A DNA stretch of 64,000 nucleotides from assembly GCA_022984795.1 (NCBI GenBank), contig JALIHJ010000019.1, positions 124,001 through 188,000 on the forward strand. Reading direction: 5' to 3'. The notes under the pieces were generated by a model. That model was not told where the DNA came from. It worked only from the letters and a program-made list of their open reading frames with translations, and searched no databases. Numbering within the stretch: the stretch's first letter is position 1; each line of letters begins with the position of its first letter. A program made the position numbers and the translations under genes. Source of the DNA: Fabrea salina. Taxonomy: Eukaryota; Ciliophora; Heterotrichea; Heterotrichida; Fabreidae. Of this stretch, positions 52,731 to 61,495 are shown piece after piece.

Positions 52731-53714
52731 TTATACTTGAATTGCTAAAGCACCAAAAAGGGTGCAAACCCCTGCAAAGCCCAACTGCAACAGAACCACT
52801 AGTAAGTCCCATAAAAAGGAACTTTGGTAGTACAACAAAGCAATAGTTAGTGCCATGCTTGAAAGCACCAAAGAAATTCTAATCCAAAACATAGTTCGAT
52901 TCCAACCATAGAAGTTGCCAATAATAAAGATCAAAGCCATAACTTGAACTGTTGCTATTGCTGAGTACCCTATAATCAATACCTTGTACAAAAACCATAG
53001 CGCAATTTCTTTGAGTTTCTCAGATAAGCACGCAAAGTACACCAATAACGCTATAAGTGACAACCCAATTAACCCAAACTTAACAGTATTCAAAATAATA
53101 CACTTTCTGTTGTCGTGGCTGAAGTGGTTTTGTTTGCAGTACCAACAAAACTCGTAACTACAGTTTTGGCAAGTCATATGAGGACACCCTCCGTTTTTCT
53201 GAATAGGACACTGGCACATTGGGCAGTTTTTAGTCCAGAACTTCTTCCACAAGTAATTACTTAAATCTTCTTCAGCACTAAAGATTTGCAGTCCGAACTC
53301 AGTAAACTTTTTACTGAGTGACTTCAAAGAAGGGTCACTCCACTTGTTTCCGCACTTTTCGCACTCAAGCAGTTCACTACACTTAAGCCCAGACTCAACC
53401 CACCCCACGTAGTCACACCCATTTCTGGGACACTGCTTGAATTCTTTGTTTTTAATCACAGTCCTTCTAAAAAGCACTTCTTGGTAAAGTTGGTAGTTTT
53501 CTGAGTAAAGTGATTTTTTGATGTCTTGTTCTGTAAGAGCATGGCTTTCATGGTTGCTCGGACAAAGTAACTTGAAAGAAGTCTTAAAAAACGCTTCTAG
53601 TTGAGTCACGATCCAGTTGTTGGTTGTATTTTTGCAGAACCTGCATCCGCAAGAAAGCACTATGAAGTTACTAGAGTCTTCATACTCATAGCAAACAGAA
53701 CAGTACTCAGTCAT
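52731..53714 (-). CDS. RBR-type E3 ubiquitin ligase with C-terminal membrane helices
   Basis: A 327-residue protein with RING1 (CSVCYEYEDSSNFIVLSCGC), an in-between-RING (CPRNGCDYVGWVESGLKC) and RING2 (CPMCQCPIQKNGGCPHMTC), where Cys177 is the expected thioester cysteine, followed by YEFCWYC. After this, residues about 210-325 contain four hydrophobic helices (FGLIGLSLIALLVYFACL and others). RBR ligases first take ubiquitin onto RING2 and then pass it on. Membrane anchoring by the C-terminus recalls RNF19/RNF144, so ER or Golgi membranes are a reasonable guess. Confidence 0.92.
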   Translation of the reverse strand: MTEYCSVCYEYEDSSNFIVLSCGCRFCKNTTNNWIVTQLEAFFKTSFKLLCPSNHESHALTEQDIKKSLYSENYQLYQEVLFRRTVIKNKEFKQCPRNGCDYVGWVESGLKCSELLECEKCGNKWSDPSLKSLSKKFTEFGLQIFSAEEDLSNYLWKKFWTKNCPMCQCPIQKNGGCPHMTCQNCSYEFCWYCKQNHFSHDNRKCIILNTVKFGLIGLSLIALLVYFACLSEKLKEIALWFLYKVLIIGYSAIATVQVMALIFIIGNFYGWNRTMFWIRISLVLSSMALTIALLYYQSSFLWDLLVVLLQLGFAGVCTLFGALAIQV

Positions 53715-53742
53715 AAATGGATTACTATTTATTGATGGTTAT

Positions 53743-55497
53743 TTAAAGTCTTTCTTGAGGCTTGACGCCCAAGAGTTCAAATATCTTCTTCATAGTTAAC
53801 TTGGTGCTAACACACAGTTGGATTCTGGAGTCTTGCTGTTCACTCCCGATAACTTTGCAGTGGTTATAAAACTCACTGAACTTCACGCTTATTTCGTAAA
53901 TTAAGTCGCAGAGTTTATGCAGAGCCAGTTCGTCAATCACGGTTTCAATGACATCTGGGAATCTAGAAATAAACAAGGCTAGAGACTTTTCTTGAGTAGT
54001 TGTAATCACACACTGGGCTCCAAGTGCAGTTGCAACAGCTTCTTCTCCAGCTTTGTCTAAAATAGAGCAAATTCTTGCGTAGGCGTACAACAAGTAAACT
54101 GCTGTGTTGCCTCTGGGGTCCAGCATCTTCTCAAATTCAAACTTGTAACTTGAGTTCCTGTTTTGCCTTAAGTCGTAATACTTAATGGCTGCAATTCCAA
54201 TATCTTCAGCTGCCTGTTCAAAAGTTTCGGGCTGTAAGTAAGTTTGCTGGCCCATTCCTGGTTCTTCTGACCTTTGAGTAAGTCTGTCCTTTGCCCTGGT
54301 TTTGGCTTCGTTAAGTAAGTCTATGAGTTTGACACTTTCGCCTTCCCTTGTTTTGAACTTTTTCCCATCAGGTCCCAAAACCACTCCAAACCCTGCGTGG
54401 TCCATCCTCGTTTCAGGAGGTAAGTGCCACCCTGCTGCTTGGGCTGCTTCGAAAATAGAGTAGAAGTGGTTTGCTTGGCCGTTGTCAGTCACGTATATAA
54501 CTCTCTTAACGTCAATTTCTTGTAGTCTGTACCTAGCAGCTGCAAGGTCTGTTGAGTCGTACCCGTAGCCTCCGTCTTTTTTGCGCATCATAAGAGGGAC
54601 TTCGCATACTTTAACAGACAAGCACAAAGCACCTTCGCTTTCTTCGACAAGTCCTTTTTCTGAGAGTTCCTTAGTTACGCTTTCAAGCATAGGGTTGTAA
54701 AAGCTTTCGCCGTAGTCTTCGAGTTCTATTTCTAGTCTGTCGTAAATGATTTGGAGGTACTCACGAGACACCTTGTAGATGTAGCGCCAGGCTTTCATAG
54801 CTTGTTCTTCTCCTGACTGCAACTCAACTACTTTGAGTCTGGACCTTTCTTTAAAGTCGCTGTCTTCGTCAAACCTTTTTTTGGCTGCTTTGTAAAAAGT
54901 TTCTAAGTTAGAAATGTCTGGAGAAGTAGTTTCCCAGTCAGGGTAGGTGTCCATCAAGTAAGTTAAAAGCATTCCAAACTGTGTTCCCCAGTCGCCTAAG
55001 TGGTTTACTCGCATCACAGGGAACCCTAGAAATTCCAAGCACCTGCAAATGGAGTCACCTATGATGGTTGAACGCAAGTGACCTACGTGCATTTCTTTGG
55101 CAATGTTGGGACTAGAAAAGTCCACTAAGGTCTTCACACGCGGAATGTCTAAGTCCAAAACAACTTGTCCTTCCCGGCACACTTGTGTAATGTTGCTTCC
55201 TAGCCACTCTTCACTTACGAAAAAGTTCAAAAACCCGTTGTTAGCTACTTCGACTTTGGAAAGGACTCTAGGCAGTTCTAAGTTCTCGTGTATCTTGTCT
55301 GCAAGGGCTTTGGGGTTGGCGAACCCGAAAGCCCCTGACTTTTTGTGCTTATTGAAGATAGTCAGAGCAATCGGAGATATAAAGTCTGTGTTGAATTTAG
55401 CAGCGGCAGGGGTAACTACAAGGGCTTCTTCAACAGAAACGACTTGCTTAAGGGCTTTTCCTAGAGCTTCTTTGAGTTCGCGAACCACAGACAGCAT
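53743..55497 (-). CDS. RARS1: Arginyl-tRNA synthetase
   Basis: A 584-residue class I synthetase. The N-terminal Add-1-like domain ends near 100. VDFSSPNIAKEMHVGHLRST contains the HIGH motif as HVGH (137-140), followed by VNHLGDWGTQFGMLLTYL, YDSTDLAAARYRL and the KMSKS-equivalent GKKFKTREGESVKL. The anticodon domain is present at the end. It charges tRNA-Arg. It starts directly with no long leader or targeting peptide, so probably cytosolic. Its ATG is only 4 nt from the ATG of the divergent phosphatase gene. Confidence 0.96.
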   Translation of the reverse strand: MLSVVRELKEALGKALKQVVSVEEALVVTPAAAKFNTDFISPIALTIFNKHKKSGAFGFANPKALADKIHENLELPRVLSKVEVANNGFLNFFVSEEWLGSNITQVCREGQVVLDLDIPRVKTLVDFSSPNIAKEMHVGHLRSTIIGDSICRCLEFLGFPVMRVNHLGDWGTQFGMLLTYLMDTYPDWETTSPDISNLETFYKAAKKRFDEDSDFKERSRLKVVELQSGEEQAMKAWRYIYKVSREYLQIIYDRLEIELEDYGESFYNPMLESVTKELSEKGLVEESEGALCLSVKVCEVPLMMRKKDGGYGYDSTDLAAARYRLQEIDVKRVIYVTDNGQANHFYSIFEAAQAAGWHLPPETRMDHAGFGVVLGPDGKKFKTREGESVKLIDLLNEAKTRAKDRLTQRSEEPGMGQQTYLQPETFEQAAEDIGIAAIKYYDLRQNRNSSYKFEFEKMLDPRGNTAVYLLYAYARICSILDKAGEEAVATALGAQCVITTTQEKSLALFISRFPDVIETVIDELALHKLCDLIYEISVKFSEFYNHCKVIGSEQQDSRIQLCVSTKLTMKKIFELLGVKPQERL

Positions 55498-55501
55498 TAA
55501 T

Positions 55502-56002
55502 ATGGCTTATTTTTTAAGGAAAAATTCTAGGGTTTGCAAAACAGTTGCTCAGCTCAAAAATCAGGACTCTAGACCTCAGAAAGTAAAGTTTACTTAGATT
55601 CTGGAGGGTCTCTACTTAGGTTCTGCTGCTGCTGCTTGTTCAAAAAGAACTTTACACTACTTAGGGGTTACCCATGTTCTAACGGTTTGCGATTCTTTAG
55701 AACCGGAGTTTCCAAGTGACTTTGTTTACAAAGTCATAAAGATCCCAGATGACCCTAGTTACAACATTTTAAACTGCTTAGAAGAAGGCTTGGAGTTTAT
55801 CCAAAAAGGCCTTAAAGAAGGCTCGGTTTTAGTTCACTGTCTTTGTGGAGTCAGTAGGTCTGCTTCATTCGTAATTGCTTATTTGATGAAAACCCAAGCA
55901 ATGAGCTTATCCTACGCACTTAGATTCTTAAGACAAAGAAGACCCCTTTCAAACCCCAACGAAGGGTTCCTTGCACAACTAGCCCTTCTTGAGAATAATT
56001 AA
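55502..56002 (+). CDS. Dual-specificity phosphatase with 15-nt intron
   Basis: A 161-residue atypical dual-specificity phosphatase after removal of GTAAAGTTTACTTAG (55583-55597), which contains an in-frame stop. The splice gives RPQKILEGLYLGSAAAACSK, the usual entry to this fold. The active site is VHCLCGVSRSAS (Cys108, Arg114), followed by YLMKTQAMSLSYAL and RPLSNPNEGF, the usual ending. Substrates unknown. The start ATG 55502 lies 4 nt from the ArgRS start. The next gene starts 2 nt after its stop. Confidence 0.93.
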
Positions 56003-56004
56003 TT

Positions 56005-56541
56005 ATGGACAAACCTAGTGCTCTTGTAGAGAAAGGCTGGGAAAGCATAGGGTACTCAAGGTACTCTTTTGGAGACACCCAAGTTCTGGCAAGTGCCTAC
56101 GGACCTTACGAGTCCAAAGCTGTAGTAAAGTCTAGCTTTGAAAAGTGCTTAGTAGAAGTAGTTATTTCAGACGTGTTCTTTTCCACAGACACTTCCACAG
56201 AAGAAGCTCAACTAAAAAACCTTTTCAGCTCACTTGTGGATTCTAAAAAGTACCCTTACTTGTGTGTGACCATTAACATACAAATAATTTCTAGAGGAGA
56301 TCAACTCATTGCTAGTTGCATTAACGCAGGCTTTTTGGCTTTGAAGCACGCATGCATAGACTTAAGGCACGACGCTTTTGCTATGGAGTTCAAGGAAAAA
56401 ACCTTTGAGTGCCTGTTAGCCCTTGTACCCCACACAGACTTGATTCTGCTGAGTGTAGTTAAAGGCTTGATGACAATCCAGGACTACAAAGCTTGTGTGC
56501 AACAAGTTTACGCCAAAACACAGGAGTTGTTTACTTACTAA
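56005..56541 (+). CDS. EXOSC5: Exosome core subunit of the RNase PH family (Rrp46-like)
   Basis: A 178-residue RNase PH fold: GYSRYSFGDTQVLASAYGPY, then YPYLCVTINIQIISRGDQLI and ASCINAGFLALKHACIDLRH. The order and short length fit Rrp46/EXOSC5, one of the six-ring subunits of the RNA exosome, which is catalytically inactive in eukaryotes. The exosome trims and degrades RNA in nucleus and cytoplasm. The start lies 2 nt after the preceding TAA. Confidence 0.85.
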   Translation: MDKPSALVEKGWESIGYSRYSFGDTQVLASAYGPYESKAVVKSSFEKCLVEVVISDVFFSTDTSTEEAQLKNLFSSLVDSKKYPYLCVTINIQIISRGDQLIASCINAGFLALKHACIDLRHDAFAMEFKEKTFECLLALVPHTDLILLSVVKGLMTIQDYKACVQQVYAKTQELFTY

Positions 56542-56555
56542 TTATAAAGTTAATA

Positions 56556-57194
56556 ATGCAGTCGGAGTATGAGATGAAAAGATTCATATGCAATGATTGC
56601 CAGCACAGAAACCTAGTCAACGTGATGGACCGACTTAGGTGTCCTACTTGTGGAAGCGGAAACCTCACTGAAGCCAGGCCAAACCGAAGACATCGAACTT
56701 CTGGATCCGAAGATTGGGACAACTTTATTTCTGGATTCTTCCAACACCCCCGTCCTAACATGCGGCCTCGGGACTTCTTTTTTGACGGCATTTCTCACTT
56801 CGGAAACATCTTTGGAAGGAGAGAAATGAACCTATTCAACATGTTCTTCGACGACTTCGACTCATTTGGATTTGACAATGTTAGGAACTTCTTTGAAGAA
56901 CCAGACCCTGTATTTACTTTTATGGACATTGGAGACATACTCTCACACATGGCCCAACAATACCCACAAAGAGCTACTCCTGCCTCCAAGTCTGCCATTG
57001 GAAAACTCCAGCAAGTTGCAGTGGACGACCAGCTGAAGCAAGAACAAAGCACTTGTTCAGTATGCCAGGAAGAGTTTAACCTCCGAGAAACAGTTAAACA
57101 ACTGCCGTGCAAACATATTTTCCACGACAACTGCATTCTGCCTTGGCTCAAGGTTAAGGATACCTGTCCTTTGTGCAGAAAAACTATTTCTTAA
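56556..57194 (+). CDS. RING-H2 E3 ligase (RNF115/126-like)
   Basis: A 212-residue protein. The N-terminus holds a zinc-ribbon (FICNDCQHRNLVNVMDRLRC PTCG split over residues 10-33) as in RNF115/RNF126, which binds ubiquitin. The middle is aromatic and glycine-poor (FNMFFDDFDSFGFDNVRNFF). The C-terminus has a RING-H2 domain: CSVCQEEFNLRETVKQLPC, HIFHDNCILPWLK and CPLC. Start ATG 56556 follows TTAATA; an in-frame ATG at 56493 lies within the exosome gene. Confidence 0.9.
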   Translation: MQSEYEMKRFICNDCQHRNLVNVMDRLRCPTCGSGNLTEARPNRRHRTSGSEDWDNFISGFFQHPRPNMRPRDFFFDGISHFGNIFGRREMNLFNMFFDDFDSFGFDNVRNFFEEPDPVFTFMDIGDILSHMAQQYPQRATPASKSAIGKLQQVAVDDQLKQEQSTCSVCQEEFNLRETVKQLPCKHIFHDNCILPWLKVKDTCPLCRKTIS

Positions 57195-57261
57195 CATACT
57201 TAGTGTAGGTTAGTCTTCAGCACATTTGTGGTTAGTATAAATAGAGGTGTTAGATACTATT

Positions 57262-58203
57262 ATGAACTTGTCCAGGTATTCGCCTGTAAGTTGGAGCAAC
57301 GAGTCGCAGAGCCAAGTAGTTTCTTTCGAGATGACCTCAGCACAAGCACTCAGGTCTACAATAGAAAACGTGAACTGTTTGTTGTCCATCCTAACAAATC
57401 CTCTAGACTCAACTGCACTAAGGAACGGTAAGCAACATGTAGACTTAACTTGTTCTGAACACCAAAAGGTTGCAAGGCACGTTTCAGAAGCTTCTCGCTC
57501 GTTGAGCAAACTAGCTCTGGACTACAACGTTTACTCAGCCACTTCTCCAATGCTTAAAGGGGACGAAGACTTTAGAATCTGCACTCCCCAAACCAAAGAA
57601 CTAGTTTCTTCATTTAACTCTATAAAAGACGACTCAGAGTCTTCTTTCCCCAAAGAAGCTTCTCTGTACGTAAAGCAAACCATAGAAATAGAACCACCTG
57701 TTGATAGCGAAAATATTGCTATCGGCAGAACCTTTGCGACTTTAGAAGAAGCCCGTGACGCCTTCAAAGACTACGCCTTCCGTTGTGGCTTTAACGTTTG
57801 CAAAGGCAACAGCAAAAAGGACATCTACCAAGAATACGCTTGCTCTTCAAGGGGCAAAGTCAGAATGCGCAAAGTCCATGACCCCACCAAAAGGAGAAAC
57901 CGAAAAAGCATTAAAAAAATGTGCAAGTGTCACATTATTCTGCGCAAGAAAGGCCAACAGTGGGTAATCACTACTAGAAAACTCCAGCATACTCACGAAC
58001 TTTTGTCTCCACAAGAAATTAAAAACACTGCTAAAAACCGGTTCATTCCAGAGTCTGTCCGCCAAAAAGCTTTGGAGCTTTACCGTGGAGGCGAAGCTCC
58101 AGCTAAGATCCAGTACATGTTTGAAACTGAACTAGGAGACAACTGCACCTGGAGCATGAAAGACCTGTACAACATGCTTTACAGGTATAAAAAGGAGGTC
58201 TAA
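57262..58203 (+). CDS. FAR1-type (MULE-derived) DNA-binding protein without transposase
   Basis: About 313 residues. Residues about 160-250 form a FAR1 domain of the WRKY-GCM1 fold: GRTFATLEEARDAFKDYAFR, the zinc-type Cys in YACSSRGK, MCKCHIILRKKGQQW and TTRKLQHTHELLSPQ (Cys-Cys-His-x-His ligands). FAR1 domains come from Mutator-like transposases and often serve as host transcription factors. There is no DDE transposase or SWIM domain here; the C-terminus is a helical region (VRQKALELYRGGEAPAKIQY). The 15-mer GTAAGCAACATGTAG at 57428-57442 fits the intron consensus and has no in-frame stop, so about 5 residues are uncertain. An earlier GTG-only start was ignored. Confidence 0.82.
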   Translation: MNLSRYSPVSWSNESQSQVVSFEMTSAQALRSTIENVNCLLSILTNPLDSTALRNGKQHVDLTCSEHQKVARHVSEASRSLSKLALDYNVYSATSPMLKGDEDFRICTPQTKELVSSFNSIKDDSESSFPKEASLYVKQTIEIEPPVDSENIAIGRTFATLEEARDAFKDYAFRCGFNVCKGNSKKDIYQEYACSSRGKVRMRKVHDPTKRRNRKSIKKMCKCHIILRKKGQQWVITTRKLQHTHELLSPQEIKNTAKNRFIPESVRQKALELYRGGEAPAKIQYMFETELGDNCTWSMKDLYNMLYRYKKEV

Positions 58204-58204
58204 C

Positions 58205-59134
58205 TTAATCTTTGTAAACTGCAGTTCTGTTCCAGCATCTTCTTCGAACACAGTCAAAGAACTTGCTTTCTTTGTGGAAGTTGCTTCCAAAGTCAAGTGC
58301 GTACTCCCAGTCGCCAGGTTCCCAGTCACTTGTCCACTCCCAGTTTTCAGGCAACTGAATTTCTTCCCGAGTTAAAGGTCTGCCTTTGTTGTCGCTCCAA
58401 GAGTTTCTTTCAGTTGGCAAAAGGAAGTGCTTCCAGACTCCCAACCACTTTCTTTGGTTCTCATAGACTTTATAAGTTTTTTGGTTAGACTGCGTTTGGT
58501 AAGTCGGGCTGATGTTTTGAGTTACTTCGTCAATTGCTCCGATTGACCTTGACAGAATCAAAACCAAACCTGTGTGGACGTAGGGACAGTTCCTTGTTAA
58601 GTCAACCACCAGTCCAATGAACAGCAAGTCTGGAAAACTTATGTAGTAGCAAATAACTAACCCAGGAATAATTGAAATTTCTATAAGTCTTTGGAACTTC
58701 TTGGCCTTTAGTGGGTCTTGCCATTCTATTACCTGTGCTTTAAGTTGCTTGAGACTGTTCATAGTTTCTGCAAGGCTGTTCATAGATTCCTGTATGAAGT
58801 ACAGTCTTTCGCTAAGCTGACTTTCTTCGTCACGGTGTTCTGGACGGTGCACTGCGTAGTAAACCATCCAGAACCAGAGAGCGACGAGCAGAATAACAGG
58901 GATGTAGTTGCTGTACAGTCTTAGTAAATATACAAAAGTCAAAGTGAAAAGCGACACAAAAGGTTTCTGCCATGAAACAATTTCTCGGTAAGTGTTGTAA
59001 ACATCAACTACTGGGCCTATGGCAAGCACAAACTTTCTGAAGTTGTAGCTAAAGCGGTAAGCACTGAAGTCAGTTTTCTTTTTGTCAGCAATTTTTTGCA
59101 AGTAGCTTTCAATTCCAATATGCTTATTTTCCAT
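58205..59134 (-). CDS. Dysferlin-domain peroxisomal/ER membrane protein (PEX24/PEX30-like)
   Basis: A 309-residue protein. Hydrophobic helices at about 78-118 (FVSLFTLTFVYLLRLYSNYI, VILLVALWFWMVYY) and about 175-215 give a reticulon-like membrane part. The C-terminus holds the DysF pair: YENQRKWLGVWKHFLLPTER, then WEWTSDWEPGDWEYALDFGS and VRRRCWNRTAVY. Pex23/24/30-type proteins shape ER regions where peroxisomes and lipid droplets bud. Its stop is one base from the stop of the convergent FAR1 gene. Confidence 0.88.
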   Translation of the reverse strand: MENKHIGIESYLQKIADKKKTDFSAYRFSYNFRKFVLAIGPVVDVYNTYREIVSWQKPFVSLFTLTFVYLLRLYSNYIPVILLVALWFWMVYYAVHRPEHRDEESQLSERLYFIQESMNSLAETMNSLKQLKAQVIEWQDPLKAKKFQRLIEISIIPGLVICYYISFPDLLFIGLVVDLTRNCPYVHTGLVLILSRSIGAIDEVTQNISPTYQTQSNQKTYKVYENQRKWLGVWKHFLLPTERNSWSDNKGRPLTREEIQLPENWEWTSDWEPGDWEYALDFGSNFHKESKFFDCVRRRCWNRTAVYKD

Positions 59135-59139
59135 TTAAC

Positions 59140-60216
59140 TTATCTAGTAAAGTTAGGTTTGTACTTAATTCCATTTGGACTTTGGGAATAGTGCTTTTTG
59201 AAGTCATGCAAATGGAAAGTTTCTCTGTTGGTTTCTCTGATGTCTTTGGCCTTCAGTAAGGTCTGTAAGTAGTTCATTAACTTTTGAAGTTCAAAGTCCT
59301 GCAAGTCGTCGTACCAACTAACAACAGGAATTCCGTTATCAAGTTGGTAAGCAAAACTAAGCACTGAGTTGTCCACAATTATGGTGTCTTCAAGTCTTCT
59401 GTTACCAAGTACTCTCAAGTCTTTTATAAACAGTCCATCTACCTTCAAGCAGTTTTCTCTGTAAAGTCGATGGTGCACGTACCTGTTCAGAGGGTCCAAC
59501 AGGTCCAGTACCCTGTCTGCGTAGCACTTGTGTGAAGCTGTGAACACTATGACTTCGAACTCTTCGTTTGCAGCTCTGAGGAGTTCCTTTGCAAAGGGTC
59601 TGATGTTTATGCCAACCTGGACTTCTTGGCCAGACGCAAAAGTGACGTTGATAGTTTGTTGGGCTTCTTCTTTGTTCTTCACACAGTGAACCAGTGTTTC
59701 GTCCAGGTCTAAAACAAGTGTTTTTTTGTGTTCGTAACCAGGTTTTTTGGGCAGGTTTACAATTTTGGAGTTCAACTCAGTTAAGCTAACAGTACTGAGT
59801 TTAGCAGTATAAGCAAGGGCCTGGTCAACTCGAGCCAAAAAGTCTCTATGTACAGATGGGAAGTTTTGTGTTGGGGTAGCCAGCGAGTCAAGGTTATTTG
59901 GTACAATGGAAAACCTAGAGAGCCGAGCTCTAGGGGTAGCTGGTTTAATGTAATGTTTTCTGATTAGGGGGTTTTTCGGTTTAAAAACGTACTTGCCAAG
60001 AGGAGGTTTTGAGGGAAAGGAATCTGAGAATTCAAACTTTGAAGACTTGGAAGTGCCTGTGGTTTTTGGAGTGATCGTTATGCAACTAGGTGGGTTTTTG
60101 CTAGGGATTTCTTTGTTTTGGATATCGTCGAGTACGTCTATTTCTAGGTTTTTAAGTGGTTTGTATCTTCTGTTCCGTAGTTGCTTCGTGCTCACCGAAG
60201 TACTTTTGGCTGACAT
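59140..60216 (-). CDS. SCP/CTD-like HAD phosphatase
   Basis: A 358-residue protein. Its N-terminal 150 residues are basic and disordered. The FCP1-homology domain starts at KKTLVLDLDETLVHCV (Asp170 nucleophile, Asp172 acid/base), then INIRPFAKELL, VIVFTASHKCYADRVLDLLD, LYRENC and IIVDNSVLSFAYQLDNGIPV. This matches small CTD phosphatases (SCP/Dullard), which dephosphorylate serine in the RNA polymerase II tail or SMAD/lipin-type substrates. The next gene starts 5 nt downstream. Confidence 0.93.
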   Translation of the reverse strand: MSAKSTSVSTKQLRNRRYKPLKNLEIDVLDDIQNKEIPSKNPPSCITITPKTTGTSKSSKFEFSDSFPSKPPLGKYVFKPKNPLIRKHYIKPATPRARLSRFSIVPNNLDSLATPTQNFPSVHRDFLARVDQALAYTAKLSTVSLTELNSKIVNLPKKPGYEHKKTLVLDLDETLVHCVKNKEEAQQTINVTFASGQEVQVGINIRPFAKELLRAANEEFEVIVFTASHKCYADRVLDLLDPLNRYVHHRLYRENCLKVDGLFIKDLRVLGNRRLEDTIIVDNSVLSFAYQLDNGIPVVSWYDDLQDFELQKLMNYLQTLLKAKDIRETNRETFHLHDFKKHYSQSPNGIKYKPNFTR

Positions 60217-60240
60217 TTAAATGTTATGAACTATTTAACA

Positions 60241-61495
60241 TTAACTAAGGTGCTGATTAATTATCCAGGGACTCTTGCCTTCATAGGAGTTGCCAGGGAT
60301 TTTGAAGGGAATTTTAGAAATGACTTCGTTTTTAGTAGCTGAAGAGTCAGTTTCTGGCATAAACACCACTCCTAACTCGTAGTTTGCTATGAAGAGTTGA
60401 GAGCACTGTTTTTCGAACTTGCCCCAAGCTGCCATAGAAAGGTTGTGGCTTCCTATGTAAATTAAAGTATCGTCAGTGTACTCGTAGTTGTTGTGGGCCA
60501 CTATTACTTTGCTGTGGGACAAGTGGTTGCAGATTTGAGGAAAGGCTTCTGGAGCTGCTAAGTCTCTGAAACTCTCCCTGGGGAACTTTGAAGCATTGTA
60601 GTGACTTTCCTTCAAAAAGGTCGTACCTCCTCCTTCTAGTCCTAAATGGGAGTTTCTGACTGTTTCTACTGAAGGAAATATTATTTCAAAGTTTGCGTCT
60701 TGGTTGTTTGCAAAGCTCAAACAGTACTCTTTTTGCATGCTAGGGTTGATATTGCCTATACTTGAGCACTGCAAAGTAAGGTTGTTGAAGCTTTTGTTGG
60801 AGTTTTGAAGGAGGTTTCTCAAACGGCCTTGTCCGTACTTAACAGTGTTTTTATGCCTTCCTGGGACCGAACTGACCAACTGGACTTTTGCTTGGGAGTA
60901 GTCATAACGTTCCAGGTTAATTCCTAGTTCTTCTGCTAAGTTGTAGTTGTCTGGCAAAATGCTACTCACAAACTCACTAAGCTCTTGGTAGAACTCCGCC
61001 TGAAGCAACTCCTATTGGAAAGTCCTGGAACCAAACTACTTGGCCTATGCTGTTCCAGTCATAACTTACAAGGTTCGCACTCATCACAACTACTCTTAGG
61101 GTGTTGGGGAACTTAATCAGGCAGAGTTTAGCGTGGAACTTGCCCCAGCTTTCTTGGACACTTGGAGACACTAACGTAAAGTGGTCAAATACCCTTTTGA
61201 GTGCTTTTCTGTTTGAGTGGCAAACTAAACAAGTTTTAATGCCTTTTTGAATAAGTGGAGCAATAAAGGTCTCTTCAAAGCAAAAAGTAGTTAGTAAAGT
61301 AGACTCTACTGTAAGGGAAGACTTTAAGTCTTCCAAAAAAAGCTGTTTAAAAGCTAGCATGTGGGAAGGTGGGTTCTCCACAAACGAAAGCTTAGTAATG
61401 TATATGCTTGAAGATTCAAATTCCCTTCCATTTAACTTTTTCTTTTTGGTAGGTTGGGTGTGTTGGTGCATTTTCCTTTTAGCGGGAGTTTCCAT
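60241..61495 (-). CDS. TDP1: Tyrosyl-DNA phosphodiesterase 1
   Basis: Two frames join into 412 codons if 16 nt at 61009-60994 (GTTGCTTCAG GCGGAG) are removed. The N-terminus is basic (AKRKMHQHTQPTKKKKL). HKD motif 1 is GKFHAKLCLI (His121, Lys123) followed by MSANLVSYDWNSIGQVVWFQ. HKD motif 2 is HSKVIVAHNN with GSHNLSMAAWGKFEKQ. TDP1 frees topoisomerase I stuck to DNA 3' ends. The 16-nt segment starts GTTGC and lacks the usual A near its 3' end, so it may be a frameshift rather than an intron. Its ATG follows the TAA of the upstream kinase gene with no base between. Confidence 0.88.

Noticed and set aside
57210-57509. 99-codon minus-strand frame opposite the FAR1 gene start
   Set aside because: It is a shadow frame; the plus-strand gene covers the interval and continues into a recognisable domain.
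57262-58203. FAR1 gene as part of an intact Mutator-like transposon
   Set aside because: No transposase core, terminal inverted repeats or target-site duplication were seen, and conserved host genes lie within a few bases downstream.
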